NCBI GenBank assembly: GCA_016926455.1
Contig: JAFGOO010000074.1
Location: 1 to 45,452, forward strand
Length of the DNA stretch: 45,452 nucleotides
Source: Methanosarcinaceae archaeon
Lineage (GTDB): Archaea > Halobacteriota > Methanosarcinia > Methanosarcinales > Methanosarcinaceae
Direction of reading: 5' to 3'
The stretch's first letter is position 1, and each line of letters starts with the position of its first letter. The notes beneath the pieces are model-generated. The model searched no databases, had not been told where the DNA came from, and saw only the letters and a program-made list of their open reading frames with translations. Below, in pieces: positions 7,996 through 17,197 of the stretch. Both the position numbers and the translations under genes were made by a program.

Positions 7996-9641
7996 TCAAC
8001 TTTGACCTTGACATAGAAGAGTTTTTAGGACTTGTAAATAATGAAACAGGTATTTACGCACCTGCATTTGTGCAACTTATGGCGAAAGTCAGGGTTGAGT
8101 GCTCACCCCTTAATCTATATTCAGTGTTGCAACATGCCAGATACTCCTACCTACTCGAGTCAGTTGAAAAAGAGAAGCGACATGCAAGGTTCTCTTTTGT
8201 GGGCGCAGACCCTGATGTGGTGGTTAGTATCAAGAATCGGGTCCTTACACTGGATTTTTCAACAGATTCAATAAAAAAATCCAGAAACAGTCCAATCGAA
8301 TCGGGGCTTGTGGATTATATTCAATCAAAAGTTGCCCAGGTATGCACAGTCGAAGTGGTAGGGAACGGCATTCTGCACGCCCAAATAAATGAAGGAATTG
8401 ATGTACTGGATGCTTTTCGTGCGGTTTTCCCCACAGCAAACGGTACTGTGCTCCTGAACCAGAAACGTTTCGATAGACAGACCTTCCTTGGTGGTGCGAT
8501 TGGCTACAATGGTTATGACATCGTGTATGACAGCTGGTTGGATATCGAAAAAAAATTTGAGTCAGAGGTTCCTGATATGCAGTTCGCAATTACAACAAGG
8601 ACATTCATGTTCGATCATCTGACATATGATACCTACATCGTGATCACCCCCTTCGTGACCACTGGATGTGACCCTAAATATGTATATGAAAATGCTGTAT
8701 TGGATGCGGAATTGATGTGTGAATATCTGGTAATGGCAGCAGAAACCGAAGCTGCAGATAGAACATCATGCAATGATATAGAAATTATGACACTGTCTCA
8801 TCCCGCCTGTAATATGAAACGAAAAGAGTTCGAGAACGCAGTCCTAGTCGCAAAAAAGCATATCATCGATGGGGATATCTTCCAGGTTGTGCTTTCAAGA
8901 AGGTATTCGGTTAAGATTAAACAGAATCCCCTTGAACTCTACAAAACACTACGAAAGATAAACCCGAGCCCTTATATGTACCTCTTCAAGTTCAGCGATC
9001 TTGCAATTGTAGGTGCTAGTCCAGAAACTCTCATGACGGTACACCAGCGCAAAGTTATCACGAACCCCATAGCAGGAACATGCCCTCGAATTGGAAACGA
9101 AGAAGAGGACGCTGAATCTGCCCGGAGGATGCTAGATGATGAAAAGGAGTGCGCTGAACATGTAATGCTGGTGGATCTAGGTAGAAACGACGTGCGCATG
9201 GTGTCCAAAAGTGGCACCATCAAGGTCGACGATTTCATGTCGGTTGTAAAATACTCACACGTGCAACATATCGAAAGCACGGTAAGTGGCGTTCTACAAG
9301 ATGAATGTGACCAGTTCGATGCAACAAGGGCGATATTCCCTGCAGGAACGCTATCTGGGGCGCCAAAGATACGGGCAATGGAGATTATCGACAGTCTTGA
9401 GACTGCCGCCCGTGGTATCTATGGCGGAGGTGTTGGGTATTATTCCTGGAACGGGGATGCCGATTTTGCGATAGTCATTAGGACCATAATCCTGAAAGAT
9501 GACACTGCTTACGTCCAAGCAGGTGCCGGAATCGTCGCGGATTCGGATCCCACATATGAATACAATGAAACCGAACGCAAGATGGCAGCAATGATCAATG
9601 CTATTGGAAGTAGTCTAACTAGGACCAGAGGCAAACAATGA
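7992..9641 (+). CDS. trpE: Anthranilate synthase component I
   Basis: A 549-residue chorismate-binding enzyme forming anthranilate together with TrpG. The C-terminal half shows GDIFQVVLSRRY, NPSPYMYLFKF, IVGASPETL, PIAGTCPRIGNEEED, LVDLGRNDV, HVQHIESTVSG and FPAGTLSGAPKIRAMEII, all standard. The N-terminal part contains the tryptophan feedback region (LLESVEKEKRHARFSF, where an LLES motif is expected). Overlaps both trpF and trpG by four bases, so coupled translation is likely. Confidence 0.95.
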   Translation: MINFDLDIEEFLGLVNNETGIYAPAFVQLMAKVRVECSPLNLYSVLQHARYSYLLESVEKEKRHARFSFVGADPDVVVSIKNRVLTLDFSTDSIKKSRNSPIESGLVDYIQSKVAQVCTVEVVGNGILHAQINEGIDVLDAFRAVFPTANGTVLLNQKRFDRQTFLGGAIGYNGYDIVYDSWLDIEKKFESEVPDMQFAITTRTFMFDHLTYDTYIVITPFVTTGCDPKYVYENAVLDAELMCEYLVMAAETEAADRTSCNDIEIMTLSHPACNMKRKEFENAVLVAKKHIIDGDIFQVVLSRRYSVKIKQNPLELYKTLRKINPSPYMYLFKFSDLAIVGASPETLMTVHQRKVITNPIAGTCPRIGNEEEDAESARRMLDDEKECAEHVMLVDLGRNDVRMVSKSGTIKVDDFMSVVKYSHVQHIESTVSGVLQDECDQFDATRAIFPAGTLSGAPKIRAMEIIDSLETAARGIYGGGVGYYSWNGDADFAIVIRTIILKDDTAYVQAGAGIVADSDPTYEYNETERKMAAMINAIGSSLTRTRGKQ

Positions 9642-10237
9642 AAGTACTTTTCATAAACAACAAGGACTCCTTTGTATGGAACCTAGTGGACTATGTCTCG
9701 CTATTTGAACCTGAAACCTTGGTAGTACCGAACACCGTTTCTATCGAGGAAGTAAAAAGCATACATCCGGATGCAATCGTGGTGTCGCCGGGTCCTGGAA
9801 ACCCTCAAAATACATATGACATCGGCACATGTAATGATATCATCCGTGAGTTTGGTGCAGAAACCCCGATACTTGGTGTATGCCTTGGACACCAAGCAAT
9901 AAACACCGCATTTGGAGGTACCATTGGACACGCAAAGAATGGTCCTGTCCATGGTAAAACATCCAGTATTATACACACTAAATGTTCACTCTTTGACGGA
10001 ATCCCAAATTCGTTCAAAGGAGGTAGATATCATTCTCTTTCAATAGATAAACTTGCACCAGATCTTGAGGTAATTGCAATGTCAGATGACGGAATCATTA
10101 TGGGCATCAAACACAGCAGATATCCGATCTATGGTGTCCAGTTCCACCCGGAATCGGTGCTCACTTCCAACGGACTGAAATTCATCGAGAATTTTCTGAT
10201 AATCGCAGGGAACATGCAAAAAACACACAACCATTAA
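9638..10237 (+). CDS. trpG: Anthranilate synthase component II (glutamine amidotransferase)
   Basis: A 199-residue class I amidotransferase feeding ammonia to TrpE. DSFVWNLVDY, SPGPGNP, GVCLGHQAI with the nucleophilic Cys, and YGVQFHPESVLT with the His/Glu dyad are all present. Position at the end of the trp run distinguishes it from PabA. Genes trpC, trpB and trpA do not follow; the next gene is unrelated. Confidence 0.95.
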   Translation: MKVLFINNKDSFVWNLVDYVSLFEPETLVVPNTVSIEEVKSIHPDAIVVSPGPGNPQNTYDIGTCNDIIREFGAETPILGVCLGHQAINTAFGGTIGHAKNGPVHGKTSSIIHTKCSLFDGIPNSFKGGRYHSLSIDKLAPDLEVIAMSDDGIIMGIKHSRYPIYGVQFHPESVLTSNGLKFIENFLIIAGNMQKTHNH

Positions 10238-10252
10238 CAGCTTATAACCATT

Positions 10253-10285
10253 ATAGGGATAACTATTAACAGATAGTATTCCTAT
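10253..10285. repeat. Short inverted repeat ahead of the AK6/Fap7-like gene
   Basis: ATAGGGATAACTAT (10253-10266) and ATAGTATTCCTAT (10273-10285) are inverted copies with one mismatch and a one-base bulge around a 6-base loop, ending nine bases before the next start codon. It may be an operator, a leader hairpin, or the trp operon's 3' end. It is AU-rich and so weakly stable. Confidence 0.4.
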
Positions 10286-10294
10286 CTTTAGAAC

Positions 10295-10864
10295 ATGTTA
10301 ATTGGACTTACCGGTACTCCCGGAACCGGCAAAACATCTGTCAGCAACCTACTGAAAGAAGAATATGGATATAAAGTAATTCATCTCAACGAATTAATCA
10401 GGGAAGAACATCTTTATTCTGAAATTGATACAAAACGTGGTGCAGTAATTGCAGACATGGAACAAGTTGCCGTACGTGTAACCGATTTGACCTGCGGACT
10501 TGACAAAAAAGCTGAAATAAATGATAAAATAACAATCCTTGAAAGTCATCTTTCACATCACATCACTGATATAGTTATTGTACTTCGGGCATCTCCTGAA
10601 GAGCTCAGAAAACGATTGTCAAAAAGAAAATATCCACCCGAAAAGATTCAGGAGAATATCGAAGCTGAAGCTCTAGATGTAATTCTTGTAGAATCCTTCG
10701 AATGGTGCAATCAAGTATTTGAGATAAACACCACTGGAAGAAACGTCAGTGAAGTTGGAAAAGATATAGTAAAAATTATCGGGGCATTGTTAAGCCATGA
10801 CAAAAAAAATATCCTTATAAATTTCAAACCAGGTTCTCTTGATTGGAGTGGTGAAATAGGTTGA
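10295..10864 (+). CDS. AK6/Fap7-type adenylate kinase
   Basis: A 189-residue P-loop kinase with GLTGTPGTGKTSVS at the start, then the short NMP-binding region and IVLRASPEELRKRLSKRKYPPEKIQENIEAEALDV-type residues (about 93-130), characteristic of the archaeal AK6/CINAP/Fap7 family. It interconverts adenine nucleotides; yeast Fap7 also acts in small-subunit ribosome maturation. The distinct family signature excludes bacterial Adk. It is the last gene before the putative replication origin. Confidence 0.85.
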   Translation: MLIGLTGTPGTGKTSVSNLLKEEYGYKVIHLNELIREEHLYSEIDTKRGAVIADMEQVAVRVTDLTCGLDKKAEINDKITILESHLSHHITDIVIVLRASPEELRKRLSKRKYPPEKIQENIEAEALDVILVESFEWCNQVFEINTTGRNVSEVGKDIVKIIGALLSHDKKNILINFKPGSLDWSGEIG

Positions 10865-11590
10865 AAGAAAACGGATTTGAAAGCTTTTCATTTATTGAAA
10901 TTACAATTCCTCAATTTTACTACAATTTAACTATAACCTTAATTTTTTAGATTCTCTTTAAAACTCAATTTTCTTACAATTTAATAAACCGTCGTCTTGC
11001 TAAATCTCTCCGTTTTCAAACCATATAATTAAAAGCAATTTTTATTTTGATATTGCACTAAACCATTTTTTCATTACCTACAGACTTAAAAGACCTTTAT
11101 TTTTCCTTGCTTTTTTAACATAATGCATAAGGATTATCCAGACGAATACTTCATAAATTTCGATTATATCACCAACTGCATTTCCTTGCACATAGCAATA
11201 ATCAATGCCTCAAAGAATATTAAACCCTGTATTTTTCTTAGTACATGGAAGATAAATTAGTTTTACATCGTGTTTAATTCATTTAGTTCTAGGAAAATAG
11301 GTTTTATAATAAAGCAAATCAAGGTGTTTTTATATTCTTTTTTTGTATCATGAGTTTTTGATAATTTTTTACAAACAGGATTTCCTTTTGTAAAATGAAG
11401 ATAAATAACCATTCTCTTTTTAGGTGTACCAAGATTAATACCTTTTACAAACTAGAGAAAAATGATTCTAAAGCAGTTTGGCTTTTGTTATCCATAAAAG
11501 ATAATTTGAAGCAAAATTAACTTACCCACTTAATAAAAATGAAATCTATTTTTTTATTATTGCTTAATATTAAATTTATTAAACTACAAG
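10865..11590. other. AT-rich gene-free stretch before the origin
   Basis: About 725 bases with no open frame of convincing quality on either strand, dense stops and runs of A or T. On the minus strand short interrupted frames hint at a decayed coding sequence (for example around 11120-11500), but I could not identify a family. I see no repeats of note until the ORB-like boxes begin at 11602. Confidence 0.5.
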
Positions 11591-11601
11591 CTACAGTGAC
11601 C

Positions 11602-11961
11602 CGGTTATTTCAACTGGAGATTTAAAGAGAAACGAAATTCCAAAAATAAATTTTTTTAAAAAATATTTCATAAAACAATAGAAATATTGATATACTATTA
11701 AAGTAACATAATTCGTACCATATTTTTTAAACATATAAAAAAACATTAATAAATGTTTTTTAGTTTTTCCAGTTGAAATCATAGGGTTCCCCTTTTATAT
11801 AAACTTTCCAGTTGAAATAAAGGGGGCTTTTCCACTTGAAATTTGTTCATATATAAATATACATAAATGTTAGTTTTTCTAATAAAATTATTGGTTCTTT
11901 CGACGTTGTTTTTCTTGTTTTTCTACTTTATTTTATCATATATCCATTGGAAATAGAGGGG
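11602..11961. other. Candidate replication origin (oriC) with ORB-like repeats
   Basis: Five repeats resemble the archaeal origin recognition box (TTCCAGTGGAAAC followed by a G run). One is inverted at 11602-11620 (reads TCTCCAGTTGAAATAA, then CCGGG). Four are direct: 11767-11786 (TTCCAGTTGAAATCATAGGG), 11805-11826 (core TTTCCAGTTGAAAT, then AAAGGGGG), 11830-11844 (TTCCACTTGAAATTT, no G run) and 11942-11961 (ATCCATTGGAAATAGAGGGG). The inverted and direct sets flank 11621-11766, almost pure A/T, suited to be the unwinding element. The orc1/cdc6 gene begins 193 bases further on, the usual arrangement. Confidence 0.8.
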
Positions 11962-12154
11962 AATTGACCATAACTATTAATAACCCCCACTTCCATTGCA
12001 TCTATTGGAATTTACGTAATCAATTCAAACAATTAGTTTGATTGACGATTGCGGTTTGGTTTCAGAGGACATGCGGTAGTTTAGGTCCAATCGATATCAA
12101 GTTCGATGTTTCCTATAATTGCTGGCGGGATGAAAGGGTTAGGGTGATTAAAAA

Positions 12155-13390
12155 ATGGAAAACAAGTCATTAGATGGATTATTCCAAATGTTATTGGAGA
12201 ATGAATCTCTTTTTAAAAACAAGGAGGTACTTAGGCCCTCTTATACTCCGGATTTTTTGTTGCATCGTGATGAACAGATTAATAATCTTGCTATAATACT
12301 AGTTTCGGCTCTTCGAGGCGATACCCCATCAAATATTTTGTTGTATGGTAAAACAGGAACAGGTAAAACGGCTGTTACACGTCATATTGGAATCGAACTG
12401 GAGAAAAAAAGTGAAGAGATGGATGTTTCCTGTATTGTTTTATATATGAATTGTGAGGTCATAGACACTCAGTACAGGTTACTGGCAAATCTGGCCAGAC
12501 AGTTCGGTGAGGAAATTCCTATGACCGGCTGGCCTACTGATCAGGTTTTTGCTAGATTTAAAAAGACGATTGACGAGAAAAAACAGATTATTATAATCAT
12601 ACTTGATGAAATAGATAAATTGGTCAAAAAGGGTGATGATGTACTATACAATCTTTCTCGTGTCAATACGGATCTCAAGAATTCAAAAGTGAGTATGATA
12701 GGGGTGTCCAATGACCTAAAATTCACGGAATTCCTTGATCCGAGGGTTAAAAGTTCTCTTGGAGAAGAGGAAGTAATTTTTCCTCCTTACGACGCCGAGC
12801 AGATTAGCGACATATTGAGGCAAAGAGCAGAAAAGGCGTATAAGGATGGTGTTTTGGATGACATGGTGATTCCGCTATGTGCAGCTTTTGCTGCACAGGA
12901 ACACGGTGATGCGAGAAGAGCCCTTGATCTGTTGAGAGTTGCAGGGGAGCTGGCGGAGCGGGAGAACAAGCCAAAAGTGGAAGAAAAACACGTTAGAAGT
13001 GCTCAGGAAAAGATTGAAATTGATCGTATTGTTGAAGTTGTAAGGACACTGCCGACTCAGTCAAAACTGGTTCTTTACACGATTTTACTTCTCCGGAACA
13101 GTGGATATAGAAATGTGACGACCGGTGAAGTATATAATATCTATCGCCAACTATGCTCACGTATAGATATGGACGTCCTAACTCAGCGGAGGGTTACGGA
13201 CCTGATGTCAGAGCTAGACATGCTCGGAATCGTAAATGCAGTTGTTGTGAGTAAGGGACGGTATGGCAGGACTAAGGAAATATCTTTAAGTGTTCCTGTT
13301 GCAAGCACGCGTCAGGTCCTTGTTGAGGACTACAGGCTAAAACCCCTTATGGATTTCAAGATGCCAATGGCAGTTCAGATGCATCTCTAA
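12155..13390 (+). CDS. cdc6: Origin recognition protein Orc1/Cdc6
   Basis: A 411-residue AAA+ initiator. Residues 64-72 carry Walker A (YGKTGTGKT); IIIILDEIDKL near 150 is Walker B; SND near 180 is sensor 1; GDARRALDLLR near 250 is sensor 2; the last 110 residues form the winged-helix domain that binds ORB DNA. GGTGA seven bases upstream supports the ATG. Adjacent ORB-like repeats suggest this is the origin-linked paralogue (Orc1-type) that recognises its own origin. Confidence 0.95.
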   Translation: MENKSLDGLFQMLLENESLFKNKEVLRPSYTPDFLLHRDEQINNLAIILVSALRGDTPSNILLYGKTGTGKTAVTRHIGIELEKKSEEMDVSCIVLYMNCEVIDTQYRLLANLARQFGEEIPMTGWPTDQVFARFKKTIDEKKQIIIIILDEIDKLVKKGDDVLYNLSRVNTDLKNSKVSMIGVSNDLKFTEFLDPRVKSSLGEEEVIFPPYDAEQISDILRQRAEKAYKDGVLDDMVIPLCAAFAAQEHGDARRALDLLRVAGELAERENKPKVEEKHVRSAQEKIEIDRIVEVVRTLPTQSKLVLYTILLLRNSGYRNVTTGEVYNIYRQLCSRIDMDVLTQRRVTDLMSELDMLGIVNAVVVSKGRYGRTKEISLSVPVASTRQVLVEDYRLKPLMDFKMPMAVQMHL

Positions 13391-13424
13391 GTGCATCTGA
13401 AACACCAGTTTCTATAAAAGAAAT

Positions 13425-13985
13425 CTAAAACCTTGGAAGTAGCAGTCTGAAATACCCAACGTATGGTATTCTATAACGTGCAACTCCAATGATCCATTCT
13501 TCTTTTATAGGAACTTGGTAACTAATGTCTCCCTGCTGGTCATAATGCATATTTGTCTCATGGTTATCTCCTTTGGTGATATATCCATTGGAGCTTGCAG
13601 CTGGTCCACCAGGCCACATAGGTTCTCCAGCTTCTACATAGTACATGGCTCTATGTATAATCGGAGTTACATCCTTCCTTCCATATGGTCTATATAATAT
13701 CACATCGCCTTTATCTTCAAATGATACATAGTCATCGTTGCTTTCTTGATTGGTTATTACTTCTGTTCGATCTATGTTTTCAATAAAGATGATGTCTCCT
13801 ATTTTCATGTGTGGTTCCATACTTCCTGATTCAACAGCTACCATGGGTGTCCACATTCCGAATGCGATTTGAAAAAACAATGAAAATACCAATAAAGCAA
13901 TGATTATAGATAGAATGTCCCTTGTGATTGAAATCCAGAAGTTATCACTGTGTTTGAACGTATTTATTGTTTTTTTTGTGTCCAT
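13425..13985 (-). CDS. Type I signal peptidase (archaeal/ER type)
   Basis: A 186-residue protein with one membrane anchor at residues 22-43, followed by VESGSMEPHMKIGD (catalytic Ser), ILYRPYG and IIHRAMYY (His replacing the bacterial Lys), and ITKGDNHETNMHYD (Asp). The Ser-His-Asp pattern is that of archaeal and ER signal peptidases, which remove signal peptides outside the membrane. It is convergent with cdc6. Its stop is TAG, and the next in-frame stop comes 22 codons on, inside the cdc6 3' end. Confidence 0.9.
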   Translation of the reverse strand: MDTKKTINTFKHSDNFWISITRDILSIIIALLVFSLFFQIAFGMWTPMVAVESGSMEPHMKIGDIIFIENIDRTEVITNQESNDDYVSFEDKGDVILYRPYGRKDVTPIIHRAMYYVEAGEPMWPGGPAASSNGYITKGDNHETNMHYDQQGDISYQVPIKEEWIIGVARYRIPYVGYFRLLLPRF

Positions 13986-13997
13986 GGTAAATCACGT

Positions 13998-14016
13998 TGA
14001 TTTCAGGCTGAAATCA
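13998..14016. promoter_or_regulatory. 19-bp palindrome upstream of the signal peptidase gene
   Basis: TGATTTCAG-G-CTGAAATCA is a perfect 9-bp inverted repeat with one central base, ending 13 bases before the start codon on the minus strand. A TATA-like TTAAATATTAA lies further upstream near 14104-14114. Candidate operator in the 5' leader; no regulator is assigned. Confidence 0.4.
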
Positions 14017-14179
14017 CGACTGTTAGAATGTAGACAAACTTTTTTAAACATATTGCTTGAAAAGTTTGAAAATCTTTTTGACCTTAAGTTGGTTTTGCTA
14101 TTAATATTTAAGCCTCAAAACCAATTCTAGGTTCAATTTTTATTTGCTACCAAGTATTTATCTAGGACAATACATTCTA

Positions 14180-15379
14180 TCACTTTGCGGCAGCTGCAAT
14201 TCGCATACCAAGTTCCCTGCAGGATTTCAATCCGTCTTCATCGGGTCTGAATTTTATTTGCAGTCCTGGCTCGATAATTTCAAACCCCGCAGATTCCATT
14301 TCTTTTTCTATCGCCTTCACGGCCCCACCGCCCCAACCAAATGAACCGAATGCTACCGCTTTCTTGCCTTTTGGTCGAAGTCCTTTAAGATATGTCAAAA
14401 ATCCTCCAACTGGATAAAACATTCCGTTGTTAACGGTAGGTGAACCTACGGCAATCATGGATGCTTCAAGTATTTCTTTTATAATTGTGCTCCAGTCGTT
14501 CTTTCGTAGGTGTAGCAATTTTACATCTACGTCTGCAAACATGACCCCATTCAGGATTTCCTTTGCCATCCGCTCGGTGCTACCCCACATAGTATCGTAT
14601 ATTACCAATACCTTAGGAACTGTTTCACCTGATGCCCACCTTACGTATGCATTTATTATCTGTTCCGGGTTCTGCCGCCAGACAATCCCGTGGGATGGAG
14701 CTATCATGTCAATTTTGATATCAAGTTCCTTTATTTTGTCCATGTATGCTAGCACCTGTGACCCAAATGGCATTAGGATATTAGCATAATAAGTGGCAGC
14801 ATCGTCCATTACATCTCCTACCTCATCGTTAAAGCGGTGAGATATTGCAATATGCTGTCCGAACGCATCGTTTGAGAAAAGTATCTTGTCTTCTTTGAGA
14901 TAGGTGTGCATGCTGTCAGGCCAGTGCAACATGATTGTCTCGATGAACATCAATGTCCTTTTGCCAAGAGTAACCTCACTTCCAGTTTCCATAACCTCGA
15001 AGTCCCATTCATCACAACCTACGGCTTTGTAATAATTGCAAATAATGGCCTTGCCGCGTTTTGTAACAAATACCTTGGCTTCAGGCGCAATTCTCATAAT
15101 TGCTGGTAATGAGCTTGAATGGTCCATTTCAACATGGTTTTCAATCACATAGTCGATCTTCGAAGGATCGATTATATTTTTAATTGACTTGATTAGCTCT
15201 CCCGCAAACTGCGCTTTCACCGTATCTATTAGTGCAATTTTATCATCAACGATTAGGTATGAATTGTAAGTTCCACCTTTGGGTGTAGCAAAACCATGAA
15301 AATCCCGAAGATTCCAGTCTATTACGCCGAGCCAGTACACACCTTTGGCCAGTTTTACTGGTTTGTGATTATCGTCCAC
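14180..15379 (-). CDS. fprA: Flavodiiron protein, F420H2 oxidase type
   Basis: A 399-residue A-type flavodiiron protein. The N-terminal metallo-beta-lactamase-like diiron domain has ENHVEMDHSS (H-x-E-x-D-H ligands), LHWPDSMHTYL, and APSHGIVW; the C-terminal flavodoxin domain has VIYDTMWGSTERMAKEI and SPTVNNGMFYP. In methanogens FprA reduces O2 to water with F420H2. The frame stays open 38 codons further upstream, overlapping the preceding gene. I chose the GTG at 15379, because GGAG lies eight bases before it and VDDNHKPVKLAKGVYWLG matches the family N terminus. Confidence 0.93.
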   Translation of the reverse strand: MDDNHKPVKLAKGVYWLGVIDWNLRDFHGFATPKGGTYNSYLIVDDKIALIDTVKAQFAGELIKSIKNIIDPSKIDYVIENHVEMDHSSSLPAIMRIAPEAKVFVTKRGKAIICNYYKAVGCDEWDFEVMETGSEVTLGKRTLMFIETIMLHWPDSMHTYLKEDKILFSNDAFGQHIAISHRFNDEVGDVMDDAATYYANILMPFGSQVLAYMDKIKELDIKIDMIAPSHGIVWRQNPEQIINAYVRWASGETVPKVLVIYDTMWGSTERMAKEILNGVMFADVDVKLLHLRKNDWSTIIKEILEASMIAVGSPTVNNGMFYPVGGFLTYLKGLRPKGKKAVAFGSFGWGGGAVKAIEKEMESAGFEIIEPGLQIKFRPDEDGLKSCRELGMRIAAAAK

Positions 15380-15395
15380 TCTAAAATCTCCAATA

Positions 15396-15881
15396 CTATG
15401 TCTGCATTCTGAACTGTGTCGCATATTCGAGAAATCCATCAATAAGTTCATAGTGACCCCGCTCGATGGATGCAAGTTTGTCAAAGAATTCACGCAAGGC
15501 AGTGTTGTCTGTACGTTTGGAAAGTTGCATGTAGAAATATTCGGTCTTTCGCTCCAAACGAAGTGCTGCGAGATAGACTCCTATCTCATGAAGGCGTTCA
15601 TTCGTGAACTCGGCATCAAATACCGGTTTAAAATCCGGTGTTTTAGAATCTATATCTAGCACTATTTTGTTTTTTTGATAATTTCTTAGATATTCGGCGT
15701 GTTTGCCCTCTTCTCTGGCTAGGTAACTGTACAGTTTAGTTACACTAACATTTTTTATTTTAGATACTTTCTCTTGGTAGAAGTCCCTGTTCTGTTCCTC
15801 GATTGAGATCGCTATTTTAAGCATGTCATCAAGAGTTTTCAGTTTCTTAACTTCGTCAGCAATTTCTTCTAAAATGCCCAT
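15396..15881 (-). CDS. Ferritin-like diiron protein (rubrerythrin family)
   Basis: A 161-residue four-helix protein with four carboxylate/His motifs expected of a diiron site: EEQNRDFY (helix 1), EEGKHAEYL (helix 2), ERKTEYFY (helix 3) and ERGHYELID (helix 4). It lacks the C-terminal rubredoxin module of classic rubrerythrin. It lies 16 bases before fprA, so both probably form an O2/peroxide-protection operon. It ends in TAG, with another TAG and then TAA shortly after in the same frame. Confidence 0.85.
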   Translation of the reverse strand: MGILEEIADEVKKLKTLDDMLKIAISIEEQNRDFYQEKVSKIKNVSVTKLYSYLAREEGKHAEYLRNYQKNKIVLDIDSKTPDFKPVFDAEFTNERLHEIGVYLAALRLERKTEYFYMQLSKRTDNTALREFFDKLASIERGHYELIDGFLEYATQFRMQT

Positions 15882-15967
15882 TTTTATTTAACCCCCATCA
15901 CATTTTCTTTACCAATCATGGTTAATACTTCTGATTGTACATAAAGTATAATCTTATGTGTTCGTGT

Positions 15968-16058
15968 AAATGCTCGTTTTTGCAGATTTGAGCCCCTGAG
16001 TGTGCCAGAATGTTAATATTTCCATATCTCTGGAAAATATGGGTGTTAACGAGCATTT
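15968..16058. repeat. Nested inverted repeats between two minus-strand genes
   Basis: AAATGCTCGTT (15968-15978) is exactly inverted as AACGAGCATTT (16048-16058). Between them ATATTTCC and GGAAAATAT (about 16016-16040) form an inner near-perfect hairpin. The element lies between the small DUF2892 gene and the ferritin-like gene, so it could be a transcript end or a structured leader. Confidence 0.45.
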
Positions 16059-16077
16059 TCTTGCTATGCTGTTGATT

Positions 16078-16290
16078 TCATCCGACTTTGTCATTGAGGG
16101 TGTCGAGTTTGAGTATGGAATATAGTGCACAATAGCCGGTAGCTCCAGTAACAAGCAGGATCAGTCCAAGCAATGCAATGATATATGTTGCCATACCTGT
16201 GGTTACAACTTGTGCTGCACCCACGTATAGGAGCACAAGTCCGAGGACGACCCGAACTGCCCTGTCAATTTTTCCTTCGTTCTTTTGCAT
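16078..16290 (-). CDS. DUF2892-type small membrane protein
   Basis: A 70-residue protein beginning MQKNEGKIDRAVRVVLG, then two hydrophobic segments (about 14-30 and 34-52) and GYCALYSIL near the end. The NxGxxDRxxRxxLG start and the GxCxLY motif are typical of DUF2892 (YgaP-like transmembrane) proteins, whose role is unknown; in bacteria the domain is often fused to rhodanese. AGGATTTAAATATGC contains its start. Confidence 0.8.
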   Translation of the reverse strand: MQKNEGKIDRAVRVVLGLVLLYVGAAQVVTTGMATYIIALLGLILLVTGATGYCALYSILKLDTLNDKVG

Positions 16291-16313
16291 ATTTAAATCC
16301 TCTTTTATTTCAA

Positions 16314-16814
16314 TTAAAACTCATTGATGTGAAGCTTCTGGTCCAGAGGGATTCTTATTGGTTTTTCCGGTGATTCATCAGGATACCCAAGCGGAATGAC
16401 CGTTGCGACATCGTACCCGTCAGGAATCTTTAGAAGTGCTTTTATATTCTTACCATGGAACGTAAGTGTTACACCCCCAAGGCCCTCTGAAGTTAATGCA
16501 AGAAGTATATTCTCAATACATGCATAAGCCGAACCCAGCGCATCTTCAGCGAGTTCATTGTTGTAACATACTACTATCAACACCGGTGCAGTCTCAAGTG
16601 CCACTTTTTGGGGTGGGATTTTAATGCGCATCCCTGCAATCTCATCACGAAGCGTTTTATCTTTTACAAGGATGAACTCCCATGGCTCGCGATTAAATGC
16701 ATTTGGTGCTTGTGTACCGGCGCTTAAGATTTTATGGATGGTCGTATCAGGTACAGTGTCGGGTTTGAACTTCCTGATACTCTTTCGTTTCTCAATAGCT
16801 TCATATAAATCCAT
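16314..16814 (-). CDS. Nitroreductase-family flavoprotein
   Basis: A 166-residue FMN-dependent nitroreductase-fold protein: MDLYEAIEKRKSIRKF (phosphate-binding Arg/Lys/Ser), GTQAPNAFNREPWEFILV (about 40-57), and a C-terminal GYPDE loop preceded by YDVATVIPLG. The substrate cannot be told. The frame is open eight codons further up, but MDLYEAI is the normal family start and a G-run lies directly before it. It precedes the DUF2892 gene by 23 bases and is probably co-transcribed. Confidence 0.85.
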   Translation of the reverse strand: MDLYEAIEKRKSIRKFKPDTVPDTTIHKILSAGTQAPNAFNREPWEFILVKDKTLRDEIAGMRIKIPPQKVALETAPVLIVVCYNNELAEDALGSAYACIENILLALTSEGLGGVTLTFHGKNIKALLKIPDGYDVATVIPLGYPDESPEKPIRIPLDQKLHINEF

Positions 16815-17197
16815 AATACCCCCCCAGAGGCTAGACAAAGAACCTATATCTTAATAGAATTATTTCATTTGCTATTTAAATACCTTTCTACCTTTATTTT
16901 TTCACAATATTTTAAATAATCTTAAGTGTGGACTTGAATTTGCTTTGCAATCGTACACATGAGATATCACCATTTATTAAGGCTGATTTGTACGAAAGGA
17001 AAATACAACTGTAAGTAGTGGCTAGTGAATTATTAAAATAATTGCTTCAGTTCTGAGTTTTTTGTAAATCGGTCTCAAACCCACTGATTTAGAAAGTCTT
17101 TTATAAAACAGCAAACATTCAGAGATGCAGATTTAAAATGATACTTAGGGATTTTGTAGTATACGGGATAATAGTTTTCAGATAAGAGGAATTATTC
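16815..17197. other. Divergent promoter region (nitroreductase / ino1)
   Basis: A 383-base AT-rich gap. The ino1 TATA box CTTTTATAAAAC is at 17098-17109, and AGAGG at 17185-17189 is its ribosome site, leaving a leader of roughly 70 bases. No RNA gene or other reading frame was recognised. Confidence 0.55.

Noticed and set aside
11591..11782. 63-codon minus-strand frame in the origin region
   Set aside because: It overlaps the ORB-like boxes and the A/T tract; its Phe/Tyr/Lys richness only reflects base composition.
15936..15942. A lone TGTACAT ahead of the diiron protein gene as a TrpY box
   Set aside because: Only one copy, no spacing pattern and no tryptophan link.
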